The position numbers and the translations under genes were made by a program. From positions 26,530,949 through 26,594,948 of the forward strand of contig NC_064773.1 of assembly GCF_011397635.1 (NCBI RefSeq): a stretch of 64,000 bases of DNA. Reading direction: 5' to 3'. Below are positions 49,601-59,179 of this stretch, piece by piece (the stretch's first letter is position 1; each line of letters begins with the position of its first letter). The notes below the pieces were generated by a model. The model was not told the DNA's origin, did no database searches, and saw nothing but the letters and a program-made list of their open reading frames with translations. The stretch comes from Epinephelus fuscoguttatus (Eukaryota > Chordata > Actinopteri > Perciformes > Serranidae).

Positions 49601-51908
49601 TGAGTGTCTCACTGGAGCAGAATATTTTGGTCTGGGGGTGGGAGGGGCAGACAGCATGTTGACCGTTGCATCACGTGGGCTGCCTTGTTCAGTGCTGGGG
49701 CATTATTTTTCACACAATTTAAGCTGTATATTTCATAATACATACCAAAACAAAAATCTCTCAAGTTACACCCCTACTCTGGAGTGCATCCGTCTCAGTG
49801 AGGGTGTTCTGAAAGCACAGTGGGACCAGCTGGCTCCACTCTCTTTACAGAGGCTCAGAACATGCAGAACAGAGGAGCCAGGGACCAATTAGTGGACGAC
49901 CTCTTCTACCTCCTGAGCCAGAGCTGCCTCATTTGTGAAGCCGTCATGCCACCAACACAGCTGCTCGGCCTCAGACTGAACCCTATTCTTCCCAAAGACC
50001 AAGAATTATTTGGAATATAGAATACATAGAATTGGATCCTTCAGGCTTGAGTCTAAACAGAGATGATAACACAGTAGAAATATTTGTAGCTACTGGCAGC
50101 ATGACTCTGTGTTTTAAATACTCTGCTGTGGGGGGGCTGAAAGCACATCTGCTTTTTCTCCCTTCTGTATCTAAACCTCTGACCCACACACCATTGCTGC
50201 TTCTACTAGGCTTCACTTTGTCCAGCGCTACAACAAAGGGAGGAGATTGGTCTGGCTACTGGAGAGCAGACTGCATCACGGTAGTTCACGTTAGAAGAAG
50301 GATGTAGTCTGTCTGTCTGACATTTTTACATTAAGTGTAGTTAGTTGCTCTACATTGGAGGATTTCAGTTCCTTTGCCGGCAGTTTCAGATTTGACAGTG
50401 ATTAGCTTCCGTAGTAGTGACATACCTAATCTCACTATGGAAGTGGGATTATTAACACAAGTTAATAACTTTTTCCCACAAGATCATTAACTGGTGTGCG
50501 CAAGATAATCACGAGACTTTAGGAGCGCCGTAGAAACACGTCTCTGTTGGCAAACTTTGCACAGACCAAAGTGAGGTTAGTGCTGTGCTGTGTCTCAAAT
50601 CACATACTCCCGTTAGTACACTTCCATGTAGTATACTATGTGCACTATGTACTCATTGGCGTAGTGCGTGAATTTTGACAGGGTAGTGTTGTCTCAAACC
50701 GCTGTGCACTCACCGGAAATGATGACCGCAAATTAGCTAGTTAGCAAACTAGCATTAGCATTCGCGTTATCGTTCGTGGCACCAAATCATTACAGACTGC
50801 TAAATTAACCCAGTAAACATACCGCTGGCTTATACCCGACAACAGTATAGTGGTGCTTAGTGAAAAAACACATGTATTTGTACAATGCAGCGACGTTCAC
50901 GGTCGCACCGTCCTCGGCTGCTGTTTCCAGTTTGAAAAGTGGTCCGTCCCCTTCCGCTACATAGCCAAGATGGCGACCATTGAGGGCGAGAAGTGTCCAT
51001 AGTTCCACGCTCAACTTCTTGGCCGGGTAATCATAGTGCACTGCATTTTTCCATACTTGTCAGTGTGAACGCACTTATGCACTCAAAATTTTAAGTGTAA
51101 GTACAGAAGTACTCGATTTGAGACAAAGCAAAGGTCTGACATTTTAGGGGACAAAGACATAAACAGTTTTTTAGTGGAGGAGATCTTGAAGGATTGGTCA
51201 TGTTTTAACTTTGGAAAAGTTGTGAGAAACCTTACCTCTCTAAATTGTATTCAAATGTGATAACTTCCTGTCGTCTCCAGGAATACTTTCTGAAGTCGGA
51301 GATGCCCAGCACCTTGTTGAAAGACAGAATCGCGCTCCCATGCTGTGTCAAAGACTGTCCCAACTGCACTACACCCGGCTCAGCCTTCATCATGTGCAAA
51401 CAAACGATGAAATGTGTAAGAACACATCAATATTCTGATATTCTGATGCCTCCAAATATTATATGAAGTACAGCACAATTTCCGTGATGGACATTTAATG
51501 TTAGCCTTCATTAGTTATGGGGAGTTTTTCCTTATCCACTGTGAGGGTCCAAAGGACAGAGGGATGTCGTATGCTGTAAAGCCCTGTAAGGCAAATTGTG
51601 ATTTGTGATATTGGGCTTTATAAATAAAATTGAATTGAATTAACCAGGTAGCATTTTGACAGTCAGAAACATTAAAGCAGAAGGGCTGTAACACCCCCAG
51701 AGACATGACTTGCGATGATTTTTAACTCTCCCTCTTTGTCTTTGTCCAGTCTGACGGTGTATCTGTGGGTGGCCCGTTGTGCGAACGATGCGTATGGACC
51801 CGCATCGGTCCAACTGCTTTCCTCATGACTGATGAGGTACTCTCGATGGCTCCAGTGCCTCGAAGACTGCAGCAGGTCCATCACATGATGCTCCTAGGGC
51901 TTTTTTAA
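28684..51908 (+). CDS. fbh1: FBH1 (FBXO18), F-box DNA helicase 1
   Basis: FBH1 is a nuclear 3'-5' UvrD-family helicase and SCF substrate receptor that removes RAD51 and limits recombination at forks. Twenty-one exons join in phase: 28684-28702, 29939-30106, 30215-30804, 30986-31122, 32798-32945, 33051-33232, 33981-34055, 34180-34271, 35279-35447, 36231-36450, 36548-36635, 36725-36820, 36941-37077, 40376-40472, 42640-42806, 43313-43385, 45276-45473, 45636-45761, 46016-46122, 51281-51415, 51750-51908. They give 1060 aa (human is 1043). In order: HLT N-terminus; PIP-like box QRGINNFF (73-80); acidic stretch; [10 protein letters not shown]-box (about 221-258); Walker A AFAGTGKTT (468-476); Walker B IDEAQD (653-658); [51 protein letters not shown]; a Cys-containing C-terminus. 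All helicase motifs are intact. The longest introns are 3.3 and 5.2 kb and are full of transposons. Confidence 0.97.
29079..29252 (-). mobile_element. tRNA-like SINE in FBH1 intron
   Basis: GGATTCGAACC at 29175-29185 is a B-box on the minus strand. The tail on the plus strand reads TTTTGGGCATTTTGCCTTTA. Copies of the same family lie at 61541-61722 and 63890-64000. Confidence 0.7.
29288..29846. mobile_element. hAT-type MITE with perfect 8-bp target duplication
   Basis: GTACAGAC flanks both sides (29280-29287 and 29847-29854). The ends TAGGGATAGACCGATAT and ATATCGGTCTATCCTTA are inverted. The subterminal parts are full of GCCGAT and ATCGGC words. It is 559 bp and has no transposase. An 8-bp duplication is the hAT hallmark. 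Confidence 0.88.
31544..32427. mobile_element. hAT-like element with a nested repeat and hairpin
   Basis: The outer ends TAGAGATGCATCGGTATGG and CATTGATATATTGAGCATCCCTA are roughly inverted. Inside, from 31572, a TTTAAAGGGATAGTGCACC-type fish repeat begins and contains the hairpin at 31832-31910. No exact target duplication was seen, so the borders are tentative. Confidence 0.5.
31832..31910. repeat. Perfect 35-bp inverted repeat (hairpin)
   Basis: The arms 31832-31866 and 31876-31910 are exact reverse complements, with a 9-nt loop. It lies in the FBH1 intron between coding exons 4 and 5. Confidence 0.95.
38638..39899. mobile_element. TTAA-flanked non-autonomous DNA element with long foldback
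   Basis: The left end TTAAAGCCACAGTGTGTA resembles the inverted right end TTAAAAGGACATTGTGTAA. TTAA at both ends fits piggyBac- or Kolobok-type targeting. The middle is a 0.5-kb foldback (see 39069-39571). No transposase is seen. It lies in the 3.3-kb FBH1 intron. Confidence 0.6.
39069..39571. repeat. Long inverted repeat, arms about 240 bp
   Basis: AACAAAGTCCCACTCTTTGA at the left pairs with TCAAAGAGTGGGACTTTGTT at the right. The pairing continues with roughly 90% identity by eye to the centre near 39320 (CACAGGCCAGCGC with GCGCTGGCCTGTG). Confidence 0.85.
40767..40838 (+). pseudogene. Fragment of a BED-finger hAT transposase
   Basis: The frame reads [20 protein letters not shown] and stops after CLH. 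This matches the N-terminus of the BED-finger protein at 41660 ([15 protein letters not shown]). It is a short remnant with no finger. Confidence 0.55.
41369..42415 (+). mobile_element. hAT element, internally deleted, with BED-finger coding remnant
   Basis: The ends TAGGCCTGTCGCGATAAT and TTATTGTGACAGGCCTA are inverted. The flanks GCGAGGAT (41361-41368) and GTGAGGAT (42416-42423) form an 8-bp target duplication with one mismatch. The element is 1047 bp, far shorter than an autonomous hAT. It lies inside an older repeat, whose two halves lie on either side, in FBH1 intron 14. Confidence 0.85.
41660..42226 (+). pseudogene. Truncated hAT transposase (ZBED-like), 188 aa
   Basis: The frame has a BED zinc finger: WEHFGF aromatic lead, Cys35, Cys38, and a His-rich MHLHLKHNH end (residues 52-60). 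It continues with ITGAF, then an RDSAKW...[11 protein letters not shown]...[10 protein letters not shown] block typical of hAT transposases. The catalytic core and dimerisation region are missing; the last 25 or so residues read into AT-rich sequence. Confidence 0.8.
42813..43160. repeat. Fragment of a hAT-like repeat
   Basis: CACTGGGCGATATGGAGAAAATCAAATATC is a familiar end of fish hAT MITEs (quoted in part: CACTGGGCGATATGG). The far end was not found. Confidence 0.35.
43840..44756. repeat. Interspersed repeat ending ATTATATAGTAAGAT
   Basis: Related words (GATTGACCACGTCAGTGAG and GATTGACCAAGTCAGTGAG, each followed by AACGT and GACAGAC) occur at both ends, so it may be a multi-unit repeat. 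The body holds AAGTTTCATG- and GATCGGT-type words. The class is not known to me. Confidence 0.5.
46553..46573. repeat. Short (TA)n tract
   Basis: About ten TA units in FBH1 intron 19. Confidence 0.8.
47683..49112. mobile_element. hAT-type element with 8-bp target duplication
   Basis: The ends TAGGGTTGCAAAGG and the inverted TAGGGTTGCACAATTCC match. The flanks GTTCTAAG (47675-47682) and GTTCTCAG (49113-49120) differ at one base. Subterminal blocks pair (GGAAACTG/TTTCCAACTTT-type words). No transposase is seen. It is interrupted by the element at 47997-48549. Confidence 0.8.
47997..48549 (-). mobile_element. Nested DNA element with 9-bp target duplication
   Basis: CCATATTGA flanks both sides (47988-47996 and 48550-48558). 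The ends share only TAGCCTG in inverted form. On the minus strand it carries a short frame starting ATGGCGACCGCTACAGATCC at 48338. The class is uncertain; a 9-bp duplication fits Mutator-, Merlin- or P-like elements better than hAT. Confidence 0.75.
49121..50587. other. Intron sequence of FBH1 without recognised features
   Basis: Several short open frames occur here, but none has splice sites in phase with FBH1, protein-family motifs or transposon ends that I recognise. Confidence 0.4.
50588..51128. mobile_element. MITE with TGTCTCAAATC ends
   Basis: TGTGTCTCAAATC at the left is inverted at the right (GATTTGAGACA). Inner words TAGTACACTTCC and GTACAGAAGTACT pair loosely. It lies 150 bp upstream of FBH1 coding exon 20. 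Confidence 0.7.
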
Positions 51909-54650
51909 AGCAACACTACAACAGACTGTTTTTATTTTTGAAAATGCTTTCAACTTTCTTTGTAACAGACACATTTTTCTGTGCTGTAATGAAGGGAATT
52001 TGTTGTGATATCCAGTCCAGATGTCCTTAAGAAAGGCGACTAACAGCTCCCAGTGGCCATCAGTAGGAGGTTTTACTGGAGAGCACGGTGTGATTGTGTT
52101 TGAGTACAAACGTATAAAAAGAAAACTGCTGGCAGACTTGTAAAACTTTTGTCAGTGTCTTTATTTTTTAATCAGATCTTGAAGTCGGTTGAAGTTTAAA
52201 ATGTGTTAATTATGACTTCAAAAGTAGCTGACAAGATAAAACCTAACTTTTATTTCATTGTAATTGCATTAGTAAATAATCTATTGATATTTGAAGGATA
52301 GTACAAGTTGGCAGTAGTTTTGGTTTTAGAGATCATACTCCACACTGTGTGTAAGGCAGAGGAACACAGCAACGGCTGCACTGGGATTTACTGAATTCCT
52401 TTTTAAGTTCTTCCTGACAAACAGCTGTTACCAATCATTGTCATTTCCTTTAGAACTCAGTCAAACAGCATTTCAACTAATGGCACAACACCACAAAAGC
52501 TTTTCAGCACACAAGATGGGAGAGAGAATGAAATATTAAATATTGAGTAAGTATTAGAATACAAAGTCCTCTTTTTCTTTTAGTGACCCAAAGCTAACAG
52601 GGAGATTTGTTTATCCTGAGCGAAGTGTTTGACCCTAAAAAAATATCGTCTCTTATACAAATTCTCTGTCACATTGTTATGATTTTATTTTGATGAGGAG
52701 TCAATCTGCACTGTTGAACACAACCAGCTGGGAGTTTCATTCTACAAAAGAGTGACAGGATCATCTAACAGGAAATGATGACTTGCAAGTGTTATTGTAT
52801 TACTCAAGTTCACATCTGGAACTAGAGAAGTCATAAAACTTCCAGAGGAAATGCCCAACACTGGAGGGGGAAAAAAATGATGTTACTCTTGCACAATGTG
52901 TCTACATACTCTAGTTTAGACTTGAAAGCTTAATCTATCAGCAGCTATATATAGTCACTGATTATGTCAAGTCCGACATTCACAGAACGAATGTCTTTTT
53001 TTTTTTTTTTTTTTTAAGAGGAGACACCATGTGATGTCATGCACTGGTCATGTTTGAGATTCTGGGCTTTTTTGCTTCCACATCCTCTTTCAGAGAAGTG
53101 GGAAGAAAACGGCCAAATTACACATTTACATGTAGGTGGTTACTTCAGATATCTGTTCTGGAAATGAAAAAGCCCATACTGAATCAGATAATGCTTCATT
53201 TGCACATTTAAAGACAAAATTTAAAAAAAAAAAAATACTTTTAATACGAAAAAAGTTTCATTGTGATGTCCATTAGTTATTTTTTTACTTAATCCACCAG
53301 TAGTGTCTCATTTTTTGGTCTAAAATTGTATGACATTTTACAAAACATATCTTTTAAAGGCATTTTTCTCAAGCACTATAATGTCCCTTCTGGGTTTTTA
53401 CCGAGGGGTTTGTTCACATACCATTCATAGCCTGCTTAAAATAACATTTTATTCCCAAGAGAAAGTGAAAATGGATTCTTGTAATAACTGTTGGCAGTAT
53501 TTTGAGTGATAAAAAGAGAAAAAATTCCTCTTTAGAATTGCTTTCACTCTAATACATCGACAGAGCAACTAGGGGACAGAAGGAAGGGACAGATACTTTT
53601 AACTTAGTGAGCAGGTGTGGTTGACCCTGTTGCTAGGTGTGATGCATTGTTTTACTGTTGTGATTGGTTGTCACAGACATGCCCTTTTGTGAGCTTGCAA
53701 GGTGTGGACACTCAGTGGAAATGAAATTAACTGCTGACCCTGAAAGTGATCTCATTGTTAATGTGATCACTGCTGATGGAAGGTTGAGACAGATCCAAGT
53801 CATTGCTGCTGTAGTGTTGCATCTTTCCAGTTTTCCAAATATCTCAGTGTTGTGATCATTTCATTTCTGGCGATAAACTGTAGGTGGGAAATGTGTGTGT
53901 ATCCCTAATGAGATGATCCACACATAGTATTCCCCCTTGATCTGATCTAATCTGCAGCATTTCATTTACTCACTCACTCACGAATATTTCTCTGACCTCT
54001 TTCCATCATTTTCTCCTCTGATTAAGAAACTCTTAAGCCTCTTTAAAGTCATCCCTGCTCCTAACAGTTTTTCACCTTAGGAGCTCTTTTGAGGTCTAAG
54101 ATGCTCTGTGAATAACTTTTATCTTTAACGGGATCTAGTCTTAATTTTAAGGGGAAATTATAAGAAAACATCACAATTCTAAGAATTTTCTCTCGTCACG
54201 CGGAAGCTTTGTAAATACCAAATTTCTGTTGTAGCAATTTATGCCAATGGGTGCATATTTAATTAAATAATGCCTCGTTTGCATATTTAAACAAAATTTC
54301 AATAAACCTGTAGTACACTGGGGAAGTTTCATAGTTAAAAGTTCTACCCCATTCACCTGGGGTGTCTCCCCTTTAAGATTTATCACACAAACTGACAGTG
54401 GAGAGCGACAAGAAAAATGACGAGAGCTTAGAAACAAAGTTCTATCAGTGGATTTTAACCGAGGATGAGGAAACGCTGCCTAAATAAACTGCTGACACAC
54501 AGTCTGTCACAACTGAGGTTTCAGAAGAAATTGTGTGGATGATGGTCTTTGCACACTCATCATCATAAAACTTTTATTAGCATGAAAATGGAGAGCACAG
54601 AACAGCACCAATGGAAAAAGATGATTTTTTTCATTTTATACTATTAAACA
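51909..54650. other. FBH1 3' UTR and downstream gene-free sequence
   Basis: No canonical AATAAA was found close to the FBH1 stop; an ATTAAA lies near 52534. Beyond that is AT-rich sequence with a poly-T run (52996-53015) and no supported exon. Confidence 0.4.
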
Positions 54651-54670
54651 TTCAATTGTCCATAAATTTG

Positions 54671-54673
<3 letters not shown>

Positions 54674-54730
<57 letters not shown>
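54674..54730. repeat. (TA)n microsatellite, left part
   Basis: About 26 TA units lie directly left of a Tc1 element. The tract resumes at 56049-56140 on the other side, so the transposon appears to have landed inside one TA array. Confidence 0.85.
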
Positions 54731-54731
<1 letters not shown>

Positions 54732-56042
54732 CAATGGTGGAAAAAAGTTTTCGGACACCCTTAAAATTTTACACAGTCTCAAATATTATCATGAAATATT
54801 TGTGGAAAAATCTTTTTTGTGTTTCAAAAGGTGTGGCTGCATTAGACAGATACAAACAAATACAAATTATATTTTTTTGTTTATTGTTTACAAGAAAAAC
54901 TAACAAAACTAAATTCTTGACAGTTTCAATATGTCAGTTCTCAACATTGTCGGTATCAGAGTCAACAAATAACAGAGAATGTGGTCAAAACTGAACAAAA
55001 AATAAATAAACCATCACATCATCAAATTAATATTTAGTAGTCCTGCCATTGGCACGTAGTAGAGCTCTAATCCTGGCTGGCATGTTCCCCACGAGCCTTT
55101 CACACTGCTGAGGGGTAATCTTGTCCCATTCTTCCTGAATTACTGCTTTTAATTCTTCTAAATTCTTTGGTTTATACTTTGAAACAGACCTTTTGATAAT
55201 CCACCACAGATTTTCAATGGGGCTCATGTCCGGGGATTGAGCTGGCCACTCTAAGACCTGGATACTGTGCTCCTGCAGCCAAGTTCTACTGGCCTTGGAT
55301 GTGTGGCAAGGGGCATTATCTTGTTGAAACATCCAGTTTTTACTTCGACGGAACAGTGCACATGCAGAAGGGAGCGTGTGGGTTTCGAGAATGGTACAAT
55401 ACTTGGTAGAGTTCAATGTGCCATCACAGACAGTGAGATGACCAACACCAGCAGCACTCATGCATCCCCAAACCATGATACTGCCTCCACCATGCTTGAC
55501 AGTAGGTACTGTACATGCTGGAGATAATGCTTCGCCTGGTCTTCTGCGTACCCTCACATTAGCAGGAGGAAGATAAAGCTGGAAACTGGACTCATCTGAC
55601 CACAAAATCTTCCAATTCCTGGCTGTCCAGTTCTTGTGTGCCTGGGCCCAACGACGCCGGGCTAACCTCTGTCTCTCATTGATCAGGGGCTTCTTGATAG
55701 CCTTGTAGGACCTTAAGCCATGATCTAAAAGTCGGCCACATACAGTGCAGGTGGAACACTGGACACCCGTTTGGTTTGACCACTGCTGCTGAAGCTCCTG
55801 TGATGTCATTCGGCGGTTTTGCCTGCTTCATCACTGGTACCAAAATGACCCAATACTCAAAATTTTTTATGTATTTTTAATGGAACCAATCAATTTTAAG
55901 TTTTTAATGGCTTTTTTTAGGATTTATTTAGTATTTTGGCTGTGACTGTACTAAAAGAAATTGCACCTGAAGACCTAAGAGTGATTCTTAATGCAATATT
56001 TCACAAATGCATGGGGTGTCCGAAAACTTTTTTCCACCACTG
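54732..56042 (-). mobile_element. Tc1-like transposon inserted in a TA microsatellite
   Basis: The ends CAATGGTGGAAAAAAGTTTT and inverted CAGTGGTGGAAAAAAGTTTT are followed on both sides by CGGACACCC, and TA flanks both ends as expected for Tc1/mariner. The 1311-bp element encodes a transposase on the minus strand. Confidence 0.92.
55027..55809 (-). CDS. Tc1-like transposase, N-terminally shortened, 260 aa
   Basis: Tc1 transposases cut and paste their own element at TA. The catalytic triad is visible as Asp72 (LWSDESSF), Asp164 (FQQDNAPCHT) and Glu199 (SPIENLW), with 34 residues between the last two, which is the DD34E spacing. The block VKHGGGSIMVWGC and the C-terminal RIRALL...TKY are present. 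Family members are usually about 340 aa. About 80 residues of the N-terminal paired-like DNA-binding domain are absent, and no matching sequence was found upstream within the element. The frame is otherwise unbroken, which suggests a recent copy, but it should not bind its own ends. Confidence 0.88.
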   Translation of the reverse strand: MTSQELQQQWSNQTGVQCSTCTVCGRLLDHGLRSYKAIKKPLINERQRLARRRWAQAHKNWTARNWKILWSDESSFQLYLPPANVRVRRRPGEALSPACTVPTVKHGGGSIMVWGCMSAAGVGHLTVCDGTLNSTKYCTILETHTLPSACALFRRSKNWMFQQDNAPCHTSKASRTWLQEHSIQVLEWPAQSPDMSPIENLWWIIKRSVSKYKPKNLEELKAVIQEEWDKITPQQCERLVGNMPARIRALLRANGRTTKY

Positions 56043-56048
<6 letters not shown>

Positions 56049-56121
<73 letters not shown>

Positions 56122-56140
56122 GTATATATATATATCTATA
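56049..56140. repeat. (TA)n microsatellite, right part
   Basis: A TA tract with a few TG interruptions lies between two Tc1-type elements. Confidence 0.85.
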
Positions 56141-56394
56141 CAGTCAGGCCCATAATTATTTGGACAATGATACAGTTGTCGTCATTTTGGCTCTGTACAC
56201 CACCACAATGGGCTTTAAATGAAACAATGAATATCTGCTTAAAGTGCAGACTCTCAGCTTTCATTTAAGGCTTTTTTCAAAAATGTAGTATGAACCGTGT
56301 AGGAATGACAACCATTTCTTCACACAGTCCCCCAACTTTAAGGGCTCATAAGTATTTGGACAAACTAACATAATCATCAATTAAACAGTCAGTT

Positions 56395-56628
56395 TTAATA
56401 CTTGGTTGCAAATCCTTTACAGTCAATGACTGCCTGAAGTGTTGGACACATAGGCATCATCAGATGCTGGGTTTCTTCCCTGGTGATGCTCTGCCAGCCC
56501 TTTACTGCAGCCGTCTGCACTTCCTGCTTGTGTTTTGGGTGTTTTGCCCTCAGTTTTGGTTTCAGCAAGAGAAACACATGCTCAGTTGGATTCAGGTCAG
56601 ATGATATGACTTGGCCATTGCAGAACAT
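56395..56628 (-). pseudogene. Inverted second copy of the transposase C-terminus
   Basis: On the minus strand this 77-aa frame is nearly identical to 57265-57498 on the plus strand (SSDLNPTEHVFLLLKPKL against SSDLNPTEHAFLLLKPKL). It is part of the long inverted arm. Confidence 0.85.
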
Positions 56629-56816
56629 TCCACTTCTTTGCCTTAAAAATGTCTTTGGTTGCTTTTGCAGTATGCTTCAGGTCATTGTCCAATGAGTTTT
56701 GAAGCATTTAGTTGAATCTGAGCAGATAATGGTGCCCCAAACACTTCAGCTTTCATCCTGCTGCTCTTGTAAGCAAGACAAGACTTCACTAGAATAAATA
56801 CAGAGGGTTTATCACA

Positions 56817-57498
56817 AGATGCAAACCATTGGTTAGCCTTAAAAATGGAAGGCCAGATTAGAGTTTGTCAAAAACCATCTAAAAAGCCTGTACAGTTGTG
56901 GAACAGCATACTATGGACAGATAAAACAAAGATCAACTACCAGATGGCAAGACAAGAGAAGGAAGAAGGGAAGGAACTGCTCATGATCCAAAGCACACCA
57001 CCTCATCAGTGAAGCATGGTGGAGGTACTGTTATGTCATGGCCATGTATGGCTGCCAGTGGAACTGGTTCTCTTGTATTTATTGATGATGTGACTGCTGA
57101 CAAGAGCAGCAGGATGAAAGCTGAAGTGTTTGGGGCTACATTATCTGCTCAGATTCAACCAAATGCTTCAAAACTCATTGGACGATGCTTCACAGTGCAG
57201 ATGGACAATGACCTGAAGCATACTGCAAAAGCAACCAAAGACATTTTTAAGGCAAAGAAGAGGAATGTTCTGCAATGGCCAAGTCATATCATCTGACCTG
57301 AATCCAACTGAGCATGCGTTTCTCTTGCTGAAACCAAAACTGAGGGCAAAACACCCAAAACACAAGCAGGAAGTGCAGACGGCTGCAGTAAAGGGCTGGC
57401 AGAGCATCACCAGGGAAGAAACCCAGCATCTGATGATGCCTATGTGTCCAACACTTCAGGCAGTCATTGACTGTAAAGGATTTGCAACCATGTATTAA
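56817..57498 (+). pseudogene. Tc1-like transposase, decayed
   Basis: Readable pieces are VKHGGGTVMSWPCMAASG-like (57009 onward), VFIDDVTADKSSRMKAEV, VQMDNDLKHTAKAT, then a frameshift near 57290 into SSDLNPTEHAFLLLKPKL and a C-terminus ending at 57498. The catalytic Glu of the SPDLNPIEH-type motif is kept (PTEH). The N-terminal part before 57009 is not open. Confidence 0.8.
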
Positions 57499-57752
57499 AC
57501 CTGACTGTTTAATTGATGATTATGTTAGTTTGTCCAAATACTTATGAGCCCTTAAAGTTGGGGGACTGTGTGAAGAAATGGTTGTAATTCCTACACGGTT
57601 CATTCTACATTTTTGAAAAAAGCCTTAAATGAAAGCTGAGAGTCTGCACTTTAAGCAGGTATTCATTGTTTCATTTAAAACCCATTGTGGTGGTGCACAG
57701 AGCCAAAATGACGACAACTGTATCATTGTCCAAATAATTATGGACCTGACTG

Positions 57753-58497
57753 TATATATACTGAGTAATATTTTACCGTGTCATATTAAAGCTTTCCAGG
57801 CATCATACAGGATATCTATACTACACCCAGATAGTTGTTACTAGCCAAATATTGCTACTGGAGTACACACTTACACCATGACTTCATAAAGAGGCAGTTT
57901 CAGTGGAAGACAGTATCCAGAACAAACTGAGTGAGTCATTTAGATTTTAATTGGGGAAGTGGGGTGGCTGATGAGGTTTGTGCGGGTGTTAACTTCCGCC
58001 TACAGTGAAATTTGTCATGCAAGTAAAAGCCATTACTTGAACGGTGTAGGAACAAACCACTAACAGCCTGGTTTGGAGACTGACATCAGACCAACCACAG
58101 GCGGAGAAGGTTCTTCTTTTTATTTGCGCCATAAGTTGAACAGCTATTAGACATCATCTTCTTGATAATTTTCCTGAGAAGTTGCAGAGGTATGTTTTTT
58201 TTAACATCCTGGGGACAGTTTATAAGTTATTCATTGTTTATTGCAGTATTTTTACACCAGCATGTCATTATGTTTCACAGAAAGACACCTTGCTGTTGAG
58301 TTTTCAAAATGGCCTCGCAGCAAAAACAAATATCCATTAATCCCCATTGCACTGTAGTGGCAGTAAAAGTGTCAGAGCTGGATATCTCCAAACCTCAGGA
58401 GATACAATAAACTATATGTATGGCTATTCCCGGTTCTTACGAGATGAAATATGTCTTTTATGATGTGAGTGGACTGGGGGTCATCCCTATATTCCCC
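57753..58497. other. Gene-free sequence
   Basis: No supported exon, RNA or transposon ends were seen. Confidence 0.4.
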
Positions 58498-58740
58498 GGG
58501 TTCTATGTTCCCCGCTTTCCCCAAAAGGAAATATGTTTGTATGGGACCGGGGAACATAGGACCCTTTTGAGAAAAAGGGGTTAGGGTTAGGGGTTAGGAC
58601 CCTTTTTTAAAAAAAAGGGCCTATGTTCCCCGGGTCCTTTTGGGGAAAAGCGGGGAACATAGAACCCTTATTATTAAAAAGGGTTCTATGTTCCCCGGTC
58701 CCATACAAAGCAGGGAACATAGGACCCGGGGAACATAGGT
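58498..58740. repeat. Cluster of inverted CTATGTTCCCC motifs with telomere-like core
   Basis: Seven copies of CTATGTTCCCC or its complement occur in 240 bp: plus-sense at 58503, 58621 and 58686; complement at 58549, 58652, 58712 (one base off) and 58728. Most are next to GGGTCC, GGACC or AACCC. At 58577-58598 lies a run of TTAGGG-type units (GGTTAGGGTTAGGGG). Two longer blocks (58498-58528 and 58536-58565) are repeated in inverted form (58637-58668 and 58676-58709), in the same order, so they are interleaved and not nested. Confidence 0.85.
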
Positions 58741-59179
58741 ACGCTCCCGTGGACTGTCCCTTCAAAGAGACAGGTATGGACACACAAAAGGCTAACAGGC
58801 GCCGCAGCTAAACAACAACAACAACAACAGCTAGCTTGACAAACAGTTACATTTCTGGTTAAACAATGTCACCCAAGCTTTGTTTAAGAAAAAAAAAAAA
58901 GAGAGACCATATTATGAAGCCTAACACTCAGCTACTAACTGAAGAAACATGACAGAGCCACAGTTAGCTTTGTTTGCTGATTAGCCTAGCTTAGTTTACA
59001 GCTAGTCATGCTAGGCTTTAACTCTATGGGTAGCTACTTAGCTATAGCCTGCTGACCTTTCCAAATCAGGAGGCGAAAAATTAATAAAAGAAGTGGTTGC
59101 AACAATATTATTATTACTTTTTTTAAAGATTCATTTTGGTTGTTCTTTGCTGCATTTATTTTTAGCTGTAGGCTACTGC

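Larger units (their letters stand above)
56141..57752 (+). mobile_element. Tc1-like transposon with very long inverted arms
   Basis: CAGTCAGGCCCATAATTATT at the left is inverted at the right (AATAATTATGGACCTGACTG, one or two differences), with TA on both sides. The inverted match extends about 600 bp: the right arm includes the 3' third of the transposase gene, and the left arm holds the same coding segment backwards. Confidence 0.88.

Noticed and set aside
49638-50307. Possible extra FBH1 exon or small gene
   Set aside because: Adding any of these frames breaks the helicase alignment, since VAG at 46122 joins EYFLKSEM at 51281 in phase.
55267-55527. 86-aa plus-strand frame
   Set aside because: It is antisense to the Tc1 transposase.
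58577-58598. True telomere or chromosome end
   Set aside because: Only about three TTAGGG-like units and ordinary sequence on both sides.
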